From Melitaea cinxia (lineage: Eukaryota > Arthropoda > Insecta > Lepidoptera > Nymphalidae), in NCBI RefSeq assembly GCF_905220565.1, contig NC_059406.1, positions 13,526,001 through 13,590,000 on the forward strand: 64,000 nucleotides of DNA. The letters are read 5' to 3'. The notes beneath the pieces are model-generated. The model did not search any database, was not told the DNA's origin, and was given only the letters and a program-made list of their open reading frames with translations. This document shows, in pieces, positions 18,531-30,990 of the stretch. The position numbers and the translations under genes are program-made. Numbering within the stretch: position 1 is the first letter of the stretch; each line of letters begins with the position of its first letter.

Positions 18531-21136
18531 TTAATTTTATTGTTTTAAAATGATTCATTGTTAAAAATTATATCAATACTTAATTCAGTAACTAGTTGTG
18601 ACAGTTTGTTGTACACGCATTCATTTGAGATAAAAAATAGCCTTATACCCTCCCTCGGTAAATGGCCAGTAGTACCTAAGATTACCCGTTTAAACAAATA
18701 AACTTTTCAGCTTTATAATAATAATATAGATGGTGAATAATTTCTAAAAACTAGTTATTAAATTTATTGACACTAATAATAAAGTGTCATGAGTTCTAAA
18801 TTAATGGTACTGGTTGTTAATATTAAACTCACTGATATTCGGTAATAACATGTTGCTAAATTAAAAGCGAATATATAAACTGGCGTAAATTCAAATCAAC
18901 TTTGCATATAAAATTATAAATTAATTTTATTCAAGAAGATTATTCTAAGAAAAATTCCCACCAAACGAGGTGGTGTTCGTTTGATGTTTATAGCTGTGGT
19001 GATCACCCACTTCTAGATGCTTACAGCATTTTAGAAGCTACTGCTCATCAAAAATAATAGCCAGTATACGTAAAAATAAGAATGATTTTTCATTCTCAAT
19101 ATGACTGTATTTTTATGTGTGTAGCCTTATAACGTTTTACTTGATGTGATGTATCAACATTAATTATTCTTTTTTTAATCGAAACTGTTTTTTTTTTTTT
19201 TTTTTGAGTGATCGTATTTAAATTTGACCGAGATCTGATTATTTTTGAGGTCACGGCAACAATGTGTATTCATTTAAGTAATTAGTTTTCCGACTGCATA
19301 CCCTGTAGTACTGGTCAATGTAAATTGTTGTCAGATTTTTTTTTAATTTGTGAGCAAACGTAGTTACTATTTAGGAACTTTTATCCAAAATACGAATAGG
19401 TATGTTTCATCCGTTCAAAATTTAATAAAGTATTCTGATATTCCCTCTACTTTTACCATTCAAATAGTGTGGAATCAATCAAGCTCTTTTCGTTAGCACG
19501 ACTCTTTCACGTGTTACATAATTCCGAAGTTTCATTGAGACGGTCTAAAAATTTCTTATTGAAATCCACACTTAAAATTTTCGGTAGGAAAAATGTTAAA
19601 TTTTGACGTCCAACGATAAAAGTTGCCACCTTTAATGGCGCGGAGGAATAACGTCAACTTTGCGAAGGTGATTTATTTTTTTAAAGGAAATACTTTTTGC
19701 CGGTTTTATTCGAGAGCTTTTATTGATATCGAGTTTTGTTATAAGTTCTATTCTTTGTGATGTGAACTGAACCGGTCCCTTGATAAGATTTCTTTTTCTG
19801 CTCATTAAATTTCAAAAAATCCTTTCAATCAAAATGCAATTTTTTTGATGATTTGAAATTTTATAACTAATAAAAAAATACAAAAATTATTACGGACGAT
19901 TTTAATTTTTGTTTACCACTTAGATTTTAAAAAAATCTTAGCTTTTGAAATCTTACATAATCCTTTCCTACCTTATTTTACTTACTTATCTTTTTATTTC
20001 TAAACTGTTAAATATTTAAAAAGAAACATGATAATAAACACTATATAATATAAAATAAAATTAGAGAACAAACATAAGAGATGTGATTCGTTTGTAATAG
20101 TCCATGTTTTGTATCCTTGCGAACTATTTTCTAGGCTTCCGGTTTATCGGCGACTTACTGGATGTTCATGGAATTACCTGTTGGTTTATATTTTTATTTT
20201 ATCTACATCTATTTTAGAGACTCAATTTAATCAACCTAAGGTTTTCTACCGTACGAATTACCGACTTCTTACGACATTTTCAGAATTTCTATAGTTTTAC
20301 ACCCAAATTCAAACAAGAAAGTTTTAATTCACTGTTGTTCAGCCTTTCTCCATTTAAATATTTCATATTATAAGAATGCTTATCTTGTAGACATTCATCA
20401 TTTGTAGGCGTAGATTCCTAAATTATTGAGTTCAAACCCAATAACAGGAAGGCCACCTGTTTCTCGAAAACTTAGTGGACAAATTTATCTGAAGGGAAAT
20501 CTGTAGTAGCCATAGTAATTTTTCAACCCTCTGTCAAGATATTTGTGCCAGCTCGAATGGAAAGAATAAGGATTTTTTGAGTGAATTTTGGTGGAAACAG
20601 CATGGTTGCCAAGATCGTGTAATCTGGTACTACATATTGATTAATGTAACTAGAAGAAGAATTTTCCTATCTTTTTCTCAAACATGATTTTATTTCGTCT
20701 ACTTTTTAAGATAATTTAGTCCTTATTTAACCAACACTCAATCTAATTTATTAAAAAAAACTCAATCTTTGATAAAATTAAAAGTTCTTTTTATCTTATT
20801 AAATATTACAATTAAATAAAATGTATATAATAGTATAATATATATGGCTATATAAAGCCTAATTTTATTTGAAAATTAAACCAATACGTAACAGATATTG
20901 TCAATAATTAGTGATTGATGTATCAAAAGCAAGATTCATTAATTGTACCTTCGATATCATATATCAAGGCATCATGATGCTTACATTATATTTTACGTAA
21001 GCGAGTATTTCACGTGCATCATTATATGATTAGAGAAATTTGGAGCTAATTTCAATAAAGTATGTAAAATCCTTTAGCGGTCTATTGTTGTCTTATTATA
21101 AATCAATCTAAAAATGTTCTTTTACTAAGTAAATCT
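18531..21136. other. Mostly unique AT-rich DNA
   Basis: About 18620-18735 (ataccctccctcggtaaatgg and flanks) resembles, in reverse, part of the Helitron-like piece at 29540-29693. Poly-T runs at 19187-19205. The rest shows no gene or repeat; the frame at 20109-20294 is no longer than chance. Confidence 0.45.
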
Positions 21137-21360
21137 CTCTCTATGCATGGCGGAAGGGTTGGATCTTAATCCACCACAGTAATACCCTGCGGGCTAGCGG
21201 ACAAGTCCGTACCATGAGTAACGATCGCTAGGAGGAACGACGGAGGAAAACGCACAAGGTCCTATATGTAGATCAGAAATAAATACTAGAAAGCAAATAC
21301 AGATATGTGTCCTAAAAATCAAACCCGTGACTCATTTTTACTATTCACGATCGTTCTATT
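21137..21360 (-). mobile_element. Degenerate tRNA-SINE relative
   Basis: ggttggatcttaatccacca, gcgggctagcgga, gtaacgatcgct and acaaggtcctat mirror the body of the 62-408 SINE in reverse. Both ends are eroded. Confidence 0.5.
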
Positions 21361-21466
21361 GAGACGATAAGAACTATGAAGACTTGTTACAGGTTAGACA
21401 AATCTCTCATGTTGGTTCTCTAATGCTATTTTTATTGTGGTGTTAACCATCTTATTTCGTCCTTAA

Positions 21467-21790
21467 TCTATACAAATAAATAAAATTGGAGTGTCTGTTT
21501 GTGATATTAAAATAACCGCTTCTTACTTAATGCTTATGGATGTATACACGGTACATATGTATATCAAAATAACATATTTACAATTTTTGTCTGTCTGTCT
21601 GTTTGTTCCCGCTAATCTCTGAAACGACTGGACCGATTTTGATGGGACTTTCACTGGCAGATAGCTGATATAGTAAGGAGTAACTAAAGCTATTTTTATT
21701 TTAGAAATTTGTTTATTTTATTAATCTGCAAACTTTAAATCAAAATACAGCTCCCTTGTGAATTAAGAATCATGAATATTGCCTTCAGAA
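21467..21790 (+). mobile_element. Helitron-like element, 5' part
   Basis: Begins with TC after an A (21466/21467): tctatacaaataaataaaat, then ggagtgtctgtttgtg and ttcactggcagatagctg. The reverse-oriented relative at 57150-57461 has the same terminus. No 3' end was found here. Confidence 0.55.
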
Positions 21791-21958
21791 TAATTATATA
21801 AATTTACAAGTGAAAAAGCTACTTTCCGCATGAAAATTAATGACTCTTATAATTAATTTATGTTGAGGGTTTCGTTATTAATATTCTATTGTTGAGAAGA
21901 TAAAATCATTTTTGTGATATTAAAAAATAAAGATGAAAAACTCTGTTTATCTATATAA

Positions 21959-22789
21959 TCTATATAATATATATAAAAACGAAAGGTCACTCACTCATCA
22001 CGAAATCTCCGAAACTATAACACCTGCAAACTTGAAATTTGGCAGATAGGTTCCTTATAAGACGTATGCATCCGCTAAGAACGGATTTTACGAAACTCGA
22101 CCCCTAAGGGGGTAAAACGGGAGTTGGAAGTTTGTATGAAAGTCCTATGTTTTTGAAGTAAGAGACTTGAAATTTAAAATGTAAGCTCTATAGATGGTGA
22201 AAAGGTGCCCAAATAATGTATCTTTAGAAATTAACTCCCTTTTGGGGTTAAAACAGGGGATGGTATGCTGACTCACTCATCGCGAAATCTCCGAAACTAT
22301 AATAGCTACAAACTTGAAATTTGGCAGGAAGGCTCCTTTTAGGGCGTAAACATTCACTAAGAATGGGTTTTACGAAATTCGACCCCTAAGGGGGTAAAAA
22401 GGGGGTTGGAAGTTTGTATGAAGTCCTATGTTTTTGAAGTAAGAAACTTGAAATTTAAAATGTACGCTCTTTAGATAGTGAGAAGGTGTCCAAATAATGT
22501 ATCTTTAGAAGTCAAATCCTTTTTGTGGTTAAAACGGGGAATGGTAGGTTGGCTCCCTCATTACGAAATCTCCGAAATTATAACAGCTAAAAACTTGAAA
22601 TTTGGCAAGTAGGTTCCTTATAGGGCGTAAACATCCGCTAAGAGCTGATTTTATGAAACTCGACCCTTAAAGGGATAAAACGGGGGTCGGAAGTTTGTAT
22701 GAAAGTCTTATGTTTTTGAAGTAAGAGACTTGAAATTTAAAATATATGCTCTATAGATGGTGAGGAGGTGTCCAAATAATGCATCGTAA
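21959..22789 (+). mobile_element. Helitron-like element C, 5' part with three 282-bp tandem units
   Basis: Starts A/TCTATATAATATATATAAAA. The marker cgaaatctccgaaa occurs at 22001, 22283 and 22564, so the unit is 281-282 bp. Units carry ttgaaatttggca, cgacccctaagggggtaaaa and gtttgtatgaaag. The copy stops at 22789 where element B starts; no C-type 3' end follows B. Confidence 0.7.
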
Positions 22790-23412
22790 TCTATATATAT
22801 AAAAGAGAAAGGTCACTGACTCACTCATCACGAAAACTCAAAAACCGCTGGATGGTCTATCCATCCAGGTTGGACAAAGATAAAGTTTGGCAGGGATGTA
22901 GATTATAGTTAGTAGACGTCCGCTAAGTCGGATTTTACGATATTCCATCGCTAAGGGGGATTAATTGGGGTTGATAGTTTGTATGAAACATATACAGCCT
23001 GAAAATAAAACCAAAAATTTGGTGTATAGAGAGGTTTTATAAAAATAACTATTAAATTATACTAAATTGTGCCTTTTAAAAAGTTACTCAGTTTGATAAG
23101 CATTTCAAGTGACTGAAATAAAAAAATAATTTGCGTTAAACATCTTAATAGTAATACATATCTTCATAACCACGAGGACGTAATCGCGGGCAACAGTTAG
23201 TGTATTATAAACAAAGTGTATGTGATCGATTCGCTCAAAATTTACTGAACGGATTTTCATGCGGTTTCACCATTGTAGAGGGCTCCACCATTGGCAAGAG
23301 GAAGCTTTACGGAACGGCTAAGCCGATTTTGATGAGAGTTTCACTGGAAGTTTGCCGGCAAAACTTTGTGACACACTAATTTCAACGCGGGCGAAGCCGC
23401 GGGCACAGCTAG
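22790..23412 (+). mobile_element. Helitron-like element B, complete ends
   Basis: 5' TCTATATATATAAAAGAG after A22789; 3' end has a hairpin cgcgg-gcgaag-ccgcg (23386-23401), then ggcacagCTAG ending at 23412, followed by T. The start TC, hairpin 11 bases before CTAG, and A/T insertion site all match Helitrons. It is non-autonomous: no helicase or Rep frame. Confidence 0.75.
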
Positions 23413-23460
23413 TTTAAGCATAAATATATTAAAGGTACTCAATGATTCATACTCGTAAAT

Positions 23461-23885
23461 CATCAATACATATAATAAAAATGTAACGGGTTGCTGTTTG
23501 TACATGAAAGATATATTAAAAAAATATATTATTGAACATTTATCACCGCAAATAGCACCCAATACAATGATTCTTAGAATTTGTGTCTGTTTGTCTGTAC
23601 ATTTGTACATGCTAGTCTCAGAAACGGTTAACCGATTTAGATGTGGTTTCCTTCAATATCTTGTAGTATGTATCTTCGCTTAACATTTAGTGTTTGTTTC
23701 ATGTCAATCGGTTTAGAAATAAAAAAGTTAAAATTTAGTTAAATTAAGTTAAATTGGCAACACTAAATGTTAAGTGAAGCCTACCATGATATATCAGTGA
23801 AAACTGCATCTAAATCGGATAAGCCATTTCTGAGATTAGCCTGCATAAACATTTTGCATTAGCATTTCTATTATATGTATTGATG
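23461..23885. mobile_element. Fold-back element with 16-bp perfect terminal inverted repeats
   Basis: catcaatacatataat (23461-23476) is exactly inverted at 23870-23885. A second, longer but imperfect inverted pair lies inside: about 23604-23697 versus 23758-23846 (gaaacggttaaccgattta against taaatcggataagcc). Small frames here follow from the inverted structure. No TSD was confirmed. Confidence 0.7.
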
Positions 23886-24025
23886 TGAGAAAATATAAAA
23901 TAATAAAAGCTATTTTTAGTAGTCATAGAACTAAAAGTAATGTATTTATGCAGTGCGTACGAACATTTATATATGTTTCATTATTAATAAATATTACTTA
24001 GATAAATTTAGCTTTAATATATTAA

Positions 24026-24185
24026 ATAAGTTATTTATTTATTTATTTACACTTTCGTACACCAATACAAGGTGTTAACAATATTACAAATGATATATAA
24101 AAATATAATTTGTATCAGTTGCAACAAGCGGCCTTATCGCTAATACAGCTATCTCTTCCAGGCAACCTTTGGGCAGAGGACTAAG
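24026..24185 (-). mobile_element. LINE-like 3' end, AATA-tailed family
   Basis: ttatttatttatttattta tail, then cgtacaccaatac, aagcggccttatcgctaat and ctcttccaggcaacctt. The same order occurs at 37680-37832. Confidence 0.65.
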
Positions 24186-24239
24186 TAAGGAGTGTGGGAT
24201 GGGGCGCAATAATGTTATGTAACATAAACATGAACATAT

Positions 24240-24312
24240 TATACATACTATATACATACATACAGATATACACATATACATACACATACACATATACATA
24301 TACATACACATA
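24240..24312. repeat. (ACATAT/ACAC)n microsatellite
   Basis: Degenerate tandem acatatacatacacat units. Confidence 0.85.
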
Positions 24313-24559
24313 AAAAAGTTATGTTCAATATATAAACGCAACAAAATATTTAATAAGAAAAAGCATTTCATTAAGTTCGTATTTTTATTGATATCTTATA
24401 TATAAAATTAATATACTGATCTAAAGAAATATACTGAAGTAAATAAAACATCTTTTTCATATATTTTTTTTTAATATTCATTTTCCAGCGCAAACGATAC
24501 AAACAAAATCATTTATGTTTAAGTGCAGCGGGGCTATGTCAAAATATTTACCGCTTCCA
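24313..24559. other. AT-rich DNA
   Basis: Nothing recognised. Confidence 0.45.
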
Positions 24560-24660
24560 TACATAATAATAAAGTGTTGCTTTCGGAGGGTTTTTGACAG
24601 CTCCCATTACTTCACCCCATAACCACGATGATACTGTTAAAGTGCTTTCTACAGTTAGTT
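24560..24660 (+). repeat. Diverged non-coding repeat, copy A2
   Basis: taataataaagtgttgcttt, then tttttgacagctcccattac and ccccataac: collinear with A1 at 16376-16470. Confidence 0.5.
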
Positions 24661-26211
24661 AGATGGGCACTCGTAACTCAAATTGTTATTGAGCATTTGC
24701 GTGGAAATGTCAATTAGATACTAACAGAATAATTGTGTTTGTATCGACATCACTCTTACATTTTTTATACATATTTTTTAAAATTAGTTTACTATTTTCA
24801 AAAATTTGAAAATTGAACTTTTTTTGTTAAATAATTTAAAACGTTCATTATACAAGAGCAAATATACGAATACATATTATAAATCCATTTTCAACTTACG
24901 CTTAAAGAAAAACTTATTTTAAAACAACAATATCTTTCCTTGACTCTGCCTCTTGGGACTAATATTTGTCGCCTTGTCCACAAGCTCGTGAGGTTTAATC
25001 GAAAGTTTACAACTATGACGAATATATCACCAAATTCAGCTCATTATTCAGATGTACCTACCTTTATATCGAGGGTTATGGGATTTACTCAAAATATTTC
25101 AGCAAATGGTTATTTACCAATCGTGTCAGTAAAAATAAGGTTAAGGTCTTATTTGAAAAATTATTTTGATTTTTTAACAATTTTTTTGTTAAATTCAGCG
25201 CTCAGGGGTTTTTCAGTGTTTGTTTTCAGTGTTAAAATGTCTGATACTTTTCAATCTAATCAAATTAAGAAACACCATTAAGGTTTGTAAACTAATAACT
25301 ATAATGTTGGTGTAGTATTTACGAGTTATTATAAATATTTAACGGATAAAGTGTTCAACAAATAAGAACCGTTAAGGCTAATAATTGGTATAAGCAAAGT
25401 AACAAAACCTTTGTCTTCAAGAAAATAATGTACTAAGAAATATAACATTATTATCGTACGAATTATTTTACCACAAAAATATATAAAAGTGGTGTATATT
25501 ATTTCTTTTCTTAACAGTGACTTTAAAATAATTTGTATCATTCTAAGCCTATCTAAAAACGACTAATAAAATGTGAAATACATAATCATTTATTAAAAAT
25601 ATAACGAAGCAGAGTTTTTCAACATATTTTCGCAGTGTATTTTCTATATACAAATGTCTTCTTTATTTGTTCTATTAAGTAACAGTAAATAAACAGAACA
25701 TGACGTTATGTGACTAATGTCGTCATTGTATTACGCCATAGCATTACGAAAGGAGTCAAAAAAGTATTATTAACATAAGATAATAGCAGGCAGCTAAAGA
25801 TGGGGAAATTATTGGCATCCAATTTTTTGATTCACAAGACGTAGTAATACTAGGTATTGAGTGCCGATTTTCTTCGAGGATATAAAAAAAAACATCAGTT
25901 GCCATAGCGAATTGCTTACATAGGCCCTGTAAAAACTTTGTCACAATAAAAATGTCAATGTTAGTAATTACGGAACGTTTTTCTGTGAATGACAATGTAA
26001 TTTGCAAATTCATTGGATGGAAATGAAAAATACCCAACTCGTATTCCTTATCTTTTCGTATTTTTTGGACAAAGAATTCAGGAATTTTATGTGTCATATA
26101 TTTTTAAAAGACATACTAATTTCATCCTTTCAAAACTTATCGGTACCATTGTATTTTATCTCCAAGGAGGTTATTAGTTACCCGCGATGAGCAACAGTGG
26201 TAGATTTTATT
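24661..26211. other. AT-rich DNA with two 113-codon frames, judged non-coding
   Basis: Frames at 24940-25281 (plus) and 25756-26097 (minus) each have 113 codons. At this base composition about one such frame is expected by chance in 64 kb, neither product has a motif I recognise, and composition is low-complexity hydrophobic. They are not called as genes. Confidence 0.55.
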
Positions 26212-26362
26212 GCCCTATTGTTGGTACAAGTGAATGATTGCTCCCCGCTACATCTCGGGCGCTCTCAACGAATTATGACAGCCGTCATTAATTAAATTTA
26301 TGATAGAATTTCTTGAACAAATCCTTAACCCGGATAAATAGTTCGCCCTGTGGATGTAGCTG
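26212..26362 (+). repeat. Diverged non-coding repeat, copy B2
   Basis: Collinear with B1 (16850-17010): ctattgttggtacaagtgaa, atgacagccgtcattaatta, ctgtggatgtag. Confidence 0.5.
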
Positions 26363-26618
26363 TAATGTGTATATAGCTTTGTTTATTTTTCGGATTCAGT
26401 GATAAAATGTTTACAAATGAGATCCTATTACTAAGGTTTGCCTTTCTGAAGAAGGAGCACCATCTCTTAATCTGCCATACTGTGAATGTTATATTTGAAA
26501 GTTTTAAAGTATGTATGTTTGTAAATCTTCACTTATACCAGTAGAGTAGAAAAGAAGCGCTTTTGTTCATGTACGAATAGGGTCACAAAAAAGTATATAG
26601 CTAATACGGCGTATAATG

Positions 26619-26805
26619 ATTACCGTAGCCTACGGACGCCTGTAACGCCTGAAGCAGCGCTAGCACGTTACTGACCCTACCCCCCACTCTCCTTAAGTGT
26701 TATGAGCATCTCACTCACCACTGGACGACAACACTGGAAGAGCTGTGTTTTTTGGCTATGATCTTTTTTAAGGCTGACGTAATTCCCTAGTTGAGCTGAT
26801 ACAAA
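26619..26805 (-). mobile_element. 'cacagcaggaaa' family, decayed copy
   Basis: taccgtagcctacggacgcc, then agcgctagcacgttactgac and gtgttttttggctatgatct follow the family in reverse with many changes. The 5' end is lost. Confidence 0.5.
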
Positions 26806-28422
26806 TTTTGACTACGATATTTCCTACTATATCTCACTGAACCATCGAGATATCGATCAACAACAAACATCAAACTTGTGTGGAGCCACACATCGTATCT
26901 TTTACAGTAAGATCTTTAAACAATACTGGAAAATTTACAAGATATCACAACATATCAACACACCTCTTATTTAATTATTTTTAAAGTATTAAAAAAAAAA
27001 GAGTTTATTTTAATCCGTTAACGAGAACAAAACATCTGTATACGTGTAATAATAATTCGCATCGCCCCGAGTACGAAACTGGCGCCGAATAATTTATTAC
27101 AGTCTTAATTTAAAATGTTAAAACTGACCTTTTTATAATTCAACCGTATTTTTCCTTCTCGTTATAATTGGTGCCATATTTTATTTCTGTCTTTGCGCCT
27201 AAATTAAAAGGACAAGGTCATAGAACGATAGGTGTAATACAAATGATATTTACAACCTATTTTTTTTTAAAATAAATTATTAGTTAAATTCTTTTGGGGT
27301 TTTTAGTGTTGAATGGTTGTATTTATTATCAAAGAAACAAATCTTGGCCAAATTTAAATAAAGATTGGGAAGTTGATACGTTCCGTTTGGTCCACTTGAT
27401 AAGGATCAGCTTTCAAGTAAAAAAATTATCAAAATCGGTATATACAATAAAAAGTTATGAGGTAACACATTTAAGAAAACATACAGGATAACAGAGAATC
27501 TACTTTTTTATTCAGTTATTTTTCTGAGATAACGGATAAACTAGTAAAAAATTATTTATTTTTATTATTTTTTATTATTATCTTTACTTTAATTACAAAT
27601 TCCCATGTCTAAAATCATAGATATGCAAAGCTTTATAATGGACTGAAATTTTCAAAACATTACGAACAGTAGTAACATCTTTAAAATTAGCATTTGATGT
27701 TATAGAAAATGAAAAATTAAAATGTAGGTAAATGCGCTAAGTAAATATTTGTTTGTCACTTCCAATTTAATCTATTTTCAGAGGACACCTTTCATAGGCT
27801 GGTATGATGACTGGCACGTTTACGTCTGCACAATGATCGCTAGGTATTATAAAGATAAATCAATTTATCATTTCCACGGCTGAAATGGGATCCGCTGAAA
27901 GCCGAAATGGAATAATTATTTTATTTGCGATGTTTTTTTATTTTATTTTAAAAATAATACTCTTATTTTTGCTGATCCCTCCGAAGATTACCTCTTGGGA
28001 AAATTATTGAATTTTGAATGTATATTTTTTTTATTAGAGAAAATTGTTTATTGATAAAATTACAAGTGGATGTTTGTTTATTTGGGTTCTTTAACTGAAA
28101 TCGGGAACATTCGTCGTTGGTCAAACAAGAAAGTACTAACTACGAAAGATATTGTAAGCGCCACCTCACGTAATTTTTGTTTCTTCCAAATTTATTTACT
28201 AAAATATTTACAATTCACAACTTAAGACCTAAATATTTATAGATAGTTATGGTCCAAATCATGTGCGCATGGAATGGTGCCAAGAATGCTGAATGCATTT
28301 CCTCGTTGATATGCTATGATTAAAATATACCTATATGTATATAGGTGTTTATTGCGTTTTAAGGCATAAACTTTTAACATTTTTTTTAATTGTCAGATAT
28401 TTAAAGAATTTGTTATTTTTTT
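26806..28422. other. AT-rich intergenic DNA
   Basis: 27400-27480 (attatcaaaatcggtatat, aaaagttatgaggtaac) is a fragment of the family at 30733 and 44735. A small hairpin acctata/tataggt is at 28329-28346. No gene. Confidence 0.45.
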
Positions 28423-28501
28423 CTATAACTTATATTAGATCAAGACTTATACAGACTAAATCTGGTCTTAAACAATAAAGAATAATTCTCATAAGTTATA
28501 G
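28423..28501. repeat. 79-base imperfect hairpin
   Basis: Outer arms ctataactta/taagttatag (28423-28432, 28492-28501) and inner arms aagac/gtctt (28442-28446, 28465-28469). The pairing between the two arm sets is weak. Confidence 0.55.
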
Positions 28502-29539
28502 GAAGAATATTGGAGGGTTTTTAATTTATGTTGTTTTTTATTTATAAATTTTCATACATATTTCAAGAATTATATTTCGAAACTATGCATGCAGATACAT
28601 TATCCTAATTTAGATATATTTATGTTAGTGCTGTTAGACTGCTCCCTAAGCTAAATTTGAAATTTCCCTTAGTAAGTTTAGATGTTTATGAAAGCTTTAT
28701 AACGAAATTAAAAACGTTAAATTCATTAAAAATTCTCTTAAATTTAAATAGTTTTATACGGAGGTTTTTGTTCACGTTAAGGCATTTCACATTATAAAAT
28801 TAATTTAATTTTAAATAAGTGTAATATATTTCGTACCAACAACCGTATCTTATTTCTTAGAGTTGTAGGAATATATGGCTTGTGGGATAAATAAAATATT
28901 CAACTCAATTGGTATCTCGTATATTAATTCCACCACAAGATATAAACAATAAAGATGGAAGGAGAGAGAGCCACTAGCACAAATACAGTGTACAGTCTAC
29001 AATAAATAAATAAAAAGGTGAAAACGAAACAATACAATTATCTTTCTTACGGATCTAAAACATTACTTTTTTATAGTTGCTCAACAATGACATAAATATC
29101 TCGTTACCATGGTTACGTACGTTACGTATACACAGAATATATATACAAGTAAAAATAAAGATATGTGCCCACAGAGTCTTACCTACATTAGTGTCTACAC
29201 CCATCAGTTCATATTAACAATTAAGATCCATTTAACAATTTTGTATATAAGTTTTAATTTGCATCAAACATGCATCTTAAATATGCATCTAATTTAAATA
29301 AATTACTATAAGTGACCGTAGAACAAATTATCGAGAGTTTTTATGATAAACCTTTTGCTAAATTTTATTTTACATAGAAAGCTTAAAGCGTTCTTCACTT
29401 CAAGCGGACTTAACAACAAATAAACTAGTTACAAGGCAAAAACTAAAACTCGTCAGCCACTTTGAACCTTATTCATTATCATGCGCGTATTACTCTTATT
29501 AAACATCGTCCATTACTAATATTATTAAGCTGAGGAGTT
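28502..29539. other. AT-rich intergenic DNA
   Basis: No feature recognised. Confidence 0.5.
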
Positions 29540-29693
29540 TGTTTGTTCAAAAACATCCTGATATTAGGATCTATTGGTTCGAATTGAATTTTTTTTTTTG
29601 TGTTTGATAGTCCATTTACCGAGGGAGGCTGTATAATATTTAAGTAGATTTTTTGGTCAAATTAACTCGCGTGAAATCACTGGACACAGCTAG
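29540..29693 (+). mobile_element. Helitron-like 3' part
   Basis: gtttgttcaaaaacatcc, gtccatttaccgagggaggc and a 3' end cacagCTAG (29690-29693) followed by T. The terminal hairpin is degraded. Confidence 0.5.
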
Positions 29694-30126
29694 TATACAA
29701 AACAAGTGTCAAACAAAAATATCTTAAAAATAGAACAAAAGCGAGCACAATATTCCTACAAATTATGTCATTTTTAATTATAACGGTTTAAGCAAAGACG
29801 ATCCTTTGCCAAGCTTAATTAACCCTAAAACGCTGAACGAGTAACATCCAACTGTTTGTGGGATGATAATCATAAACGTCAGAATATTGAGGGCATATGA
29901 CTCATAAAAATATTATACGCCGTGAGTGGTGATACTTTATTATATAATATTTACGTTTCATTACGGCTTTGCGTTATTAGATATAAAAACCTCTTACGTA
30001 TTAATTGTACTTGGATTTAATTAAAGATCCTAGTCTTTTTATGGTATGCTGTAACAGGGGATACGTATATCATGTTTATAAGTCTTGAGAGCGTGATATC
30101 ATTATCGTTATTACTTATGACTTACT
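29694..30126. other. AT-rich intergenic DNA
   Basis: No feature recognised. Confidence 0.5.
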
Positions 30127-30466
30127 GACTAGCCCGTTGGCGGAGTTTATAGTGGCCCTGCTTTCTGCTCCACGTGTTGTGGGTTCGTTTTTCGCCCGAG
30201 TCTGGGTATAATATTTGTATTTATTATTTCCATGTATCGCTTAACAAATACCTGTTGGATATTTTCTTGAAGATACCCAATTTACATCAATATAATGATT
30301 CCAATGACCTCTGTTAACTACATAATGGCACACAAAGAACTAGAAGGACTTAAAAAAAACCTATACCACCAATCGACAATGGAGCAACGTGATAGATAAA
30401 ATTTATACCCTTCTCTTATGTGCAGAATTAAGTGGCCTATGCCCAACAGTGGGATGTTACAAGCCA
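30127..30466 (+). mobile_element. tRNA-derived SINE, second subfamily, near full length
   Basis: Head gactagcccgttggcgg (A-box region) and gtgggttcg (B-box region), body with gacaatggagcaacg, and the 3' tail gtggcctatgcccaac followed by agtgggatgttacaagcc. The tail matches that of the 62-408 SINE. The B box is damaged (gggttcgtttttcgc). Confidence 0.7.
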
Positions 30467-30732
30467 AATTACCGTTTATTGTATTGAATTCCTAGTTTAC
30501 AAGGTAGTGTACATTAAATTTAATATATATTAAGTCCACTTAATTTGCCTTGGTGACTAACGACTTTGTTGCAAGCACATATTACATCGTCAATACTCGA
30601 CATAGGAACTTAAATTGCTACGTTCCTGGTGCCTTTAATTACACCGGCACTCTTGGTCTCGGTAATGAAATGAATATACACCAAGAATAGTTTCTCACAT
30701 ATACGTGATTGACGTAAGTAATAATTGTGATT

Positions 30733-30990
30733 GCTAGCAAACAAAAAAACCTGACTTCAATTACATCGACAAGTAATGCAACGTAAGTAGACGAAAAAAA
30801 GTAACAAACGCACTAGTCGTCTCTACGATTTTCGAGGTTTACCCTCGATTTTTCTGGGATTCCATCATCAGATCCTGGTTTTCTTATCACGGTACTACCC
30901 TTGGGATATCTATTTTCCAACAAAAAAAGAATTATCAAAATCGGTTCATAAACGACGATGTTAACGAACATAGAAAACGAGGCATATATG
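30733..30990 (+). mobile_element. Dispersed repeat 'cgtaagtagac', copy 1
   Basis: Shares with 39058-39378, over about 250 bp: acgacaagtaat, caacgtaagtagac, caaacgcactagtcgtc, tccatcatcagatcct and attatcaaaatcggt. Class unknown, no coding frame retained. Confidence 0.65.

Noticed and set aside
24940..25281. 113-codon plus-strand frame
   Set aside because: A rough estimate from base composition gives about one such frame by chance in 64 kb; no motif, no splice context.
25756..26097. 113-codon minus-strand frame between motifs A2 and B2
   Set aside because: Within chance expectation; hydrophobic low-complexity product, no recognised domain. Kept only as a note.
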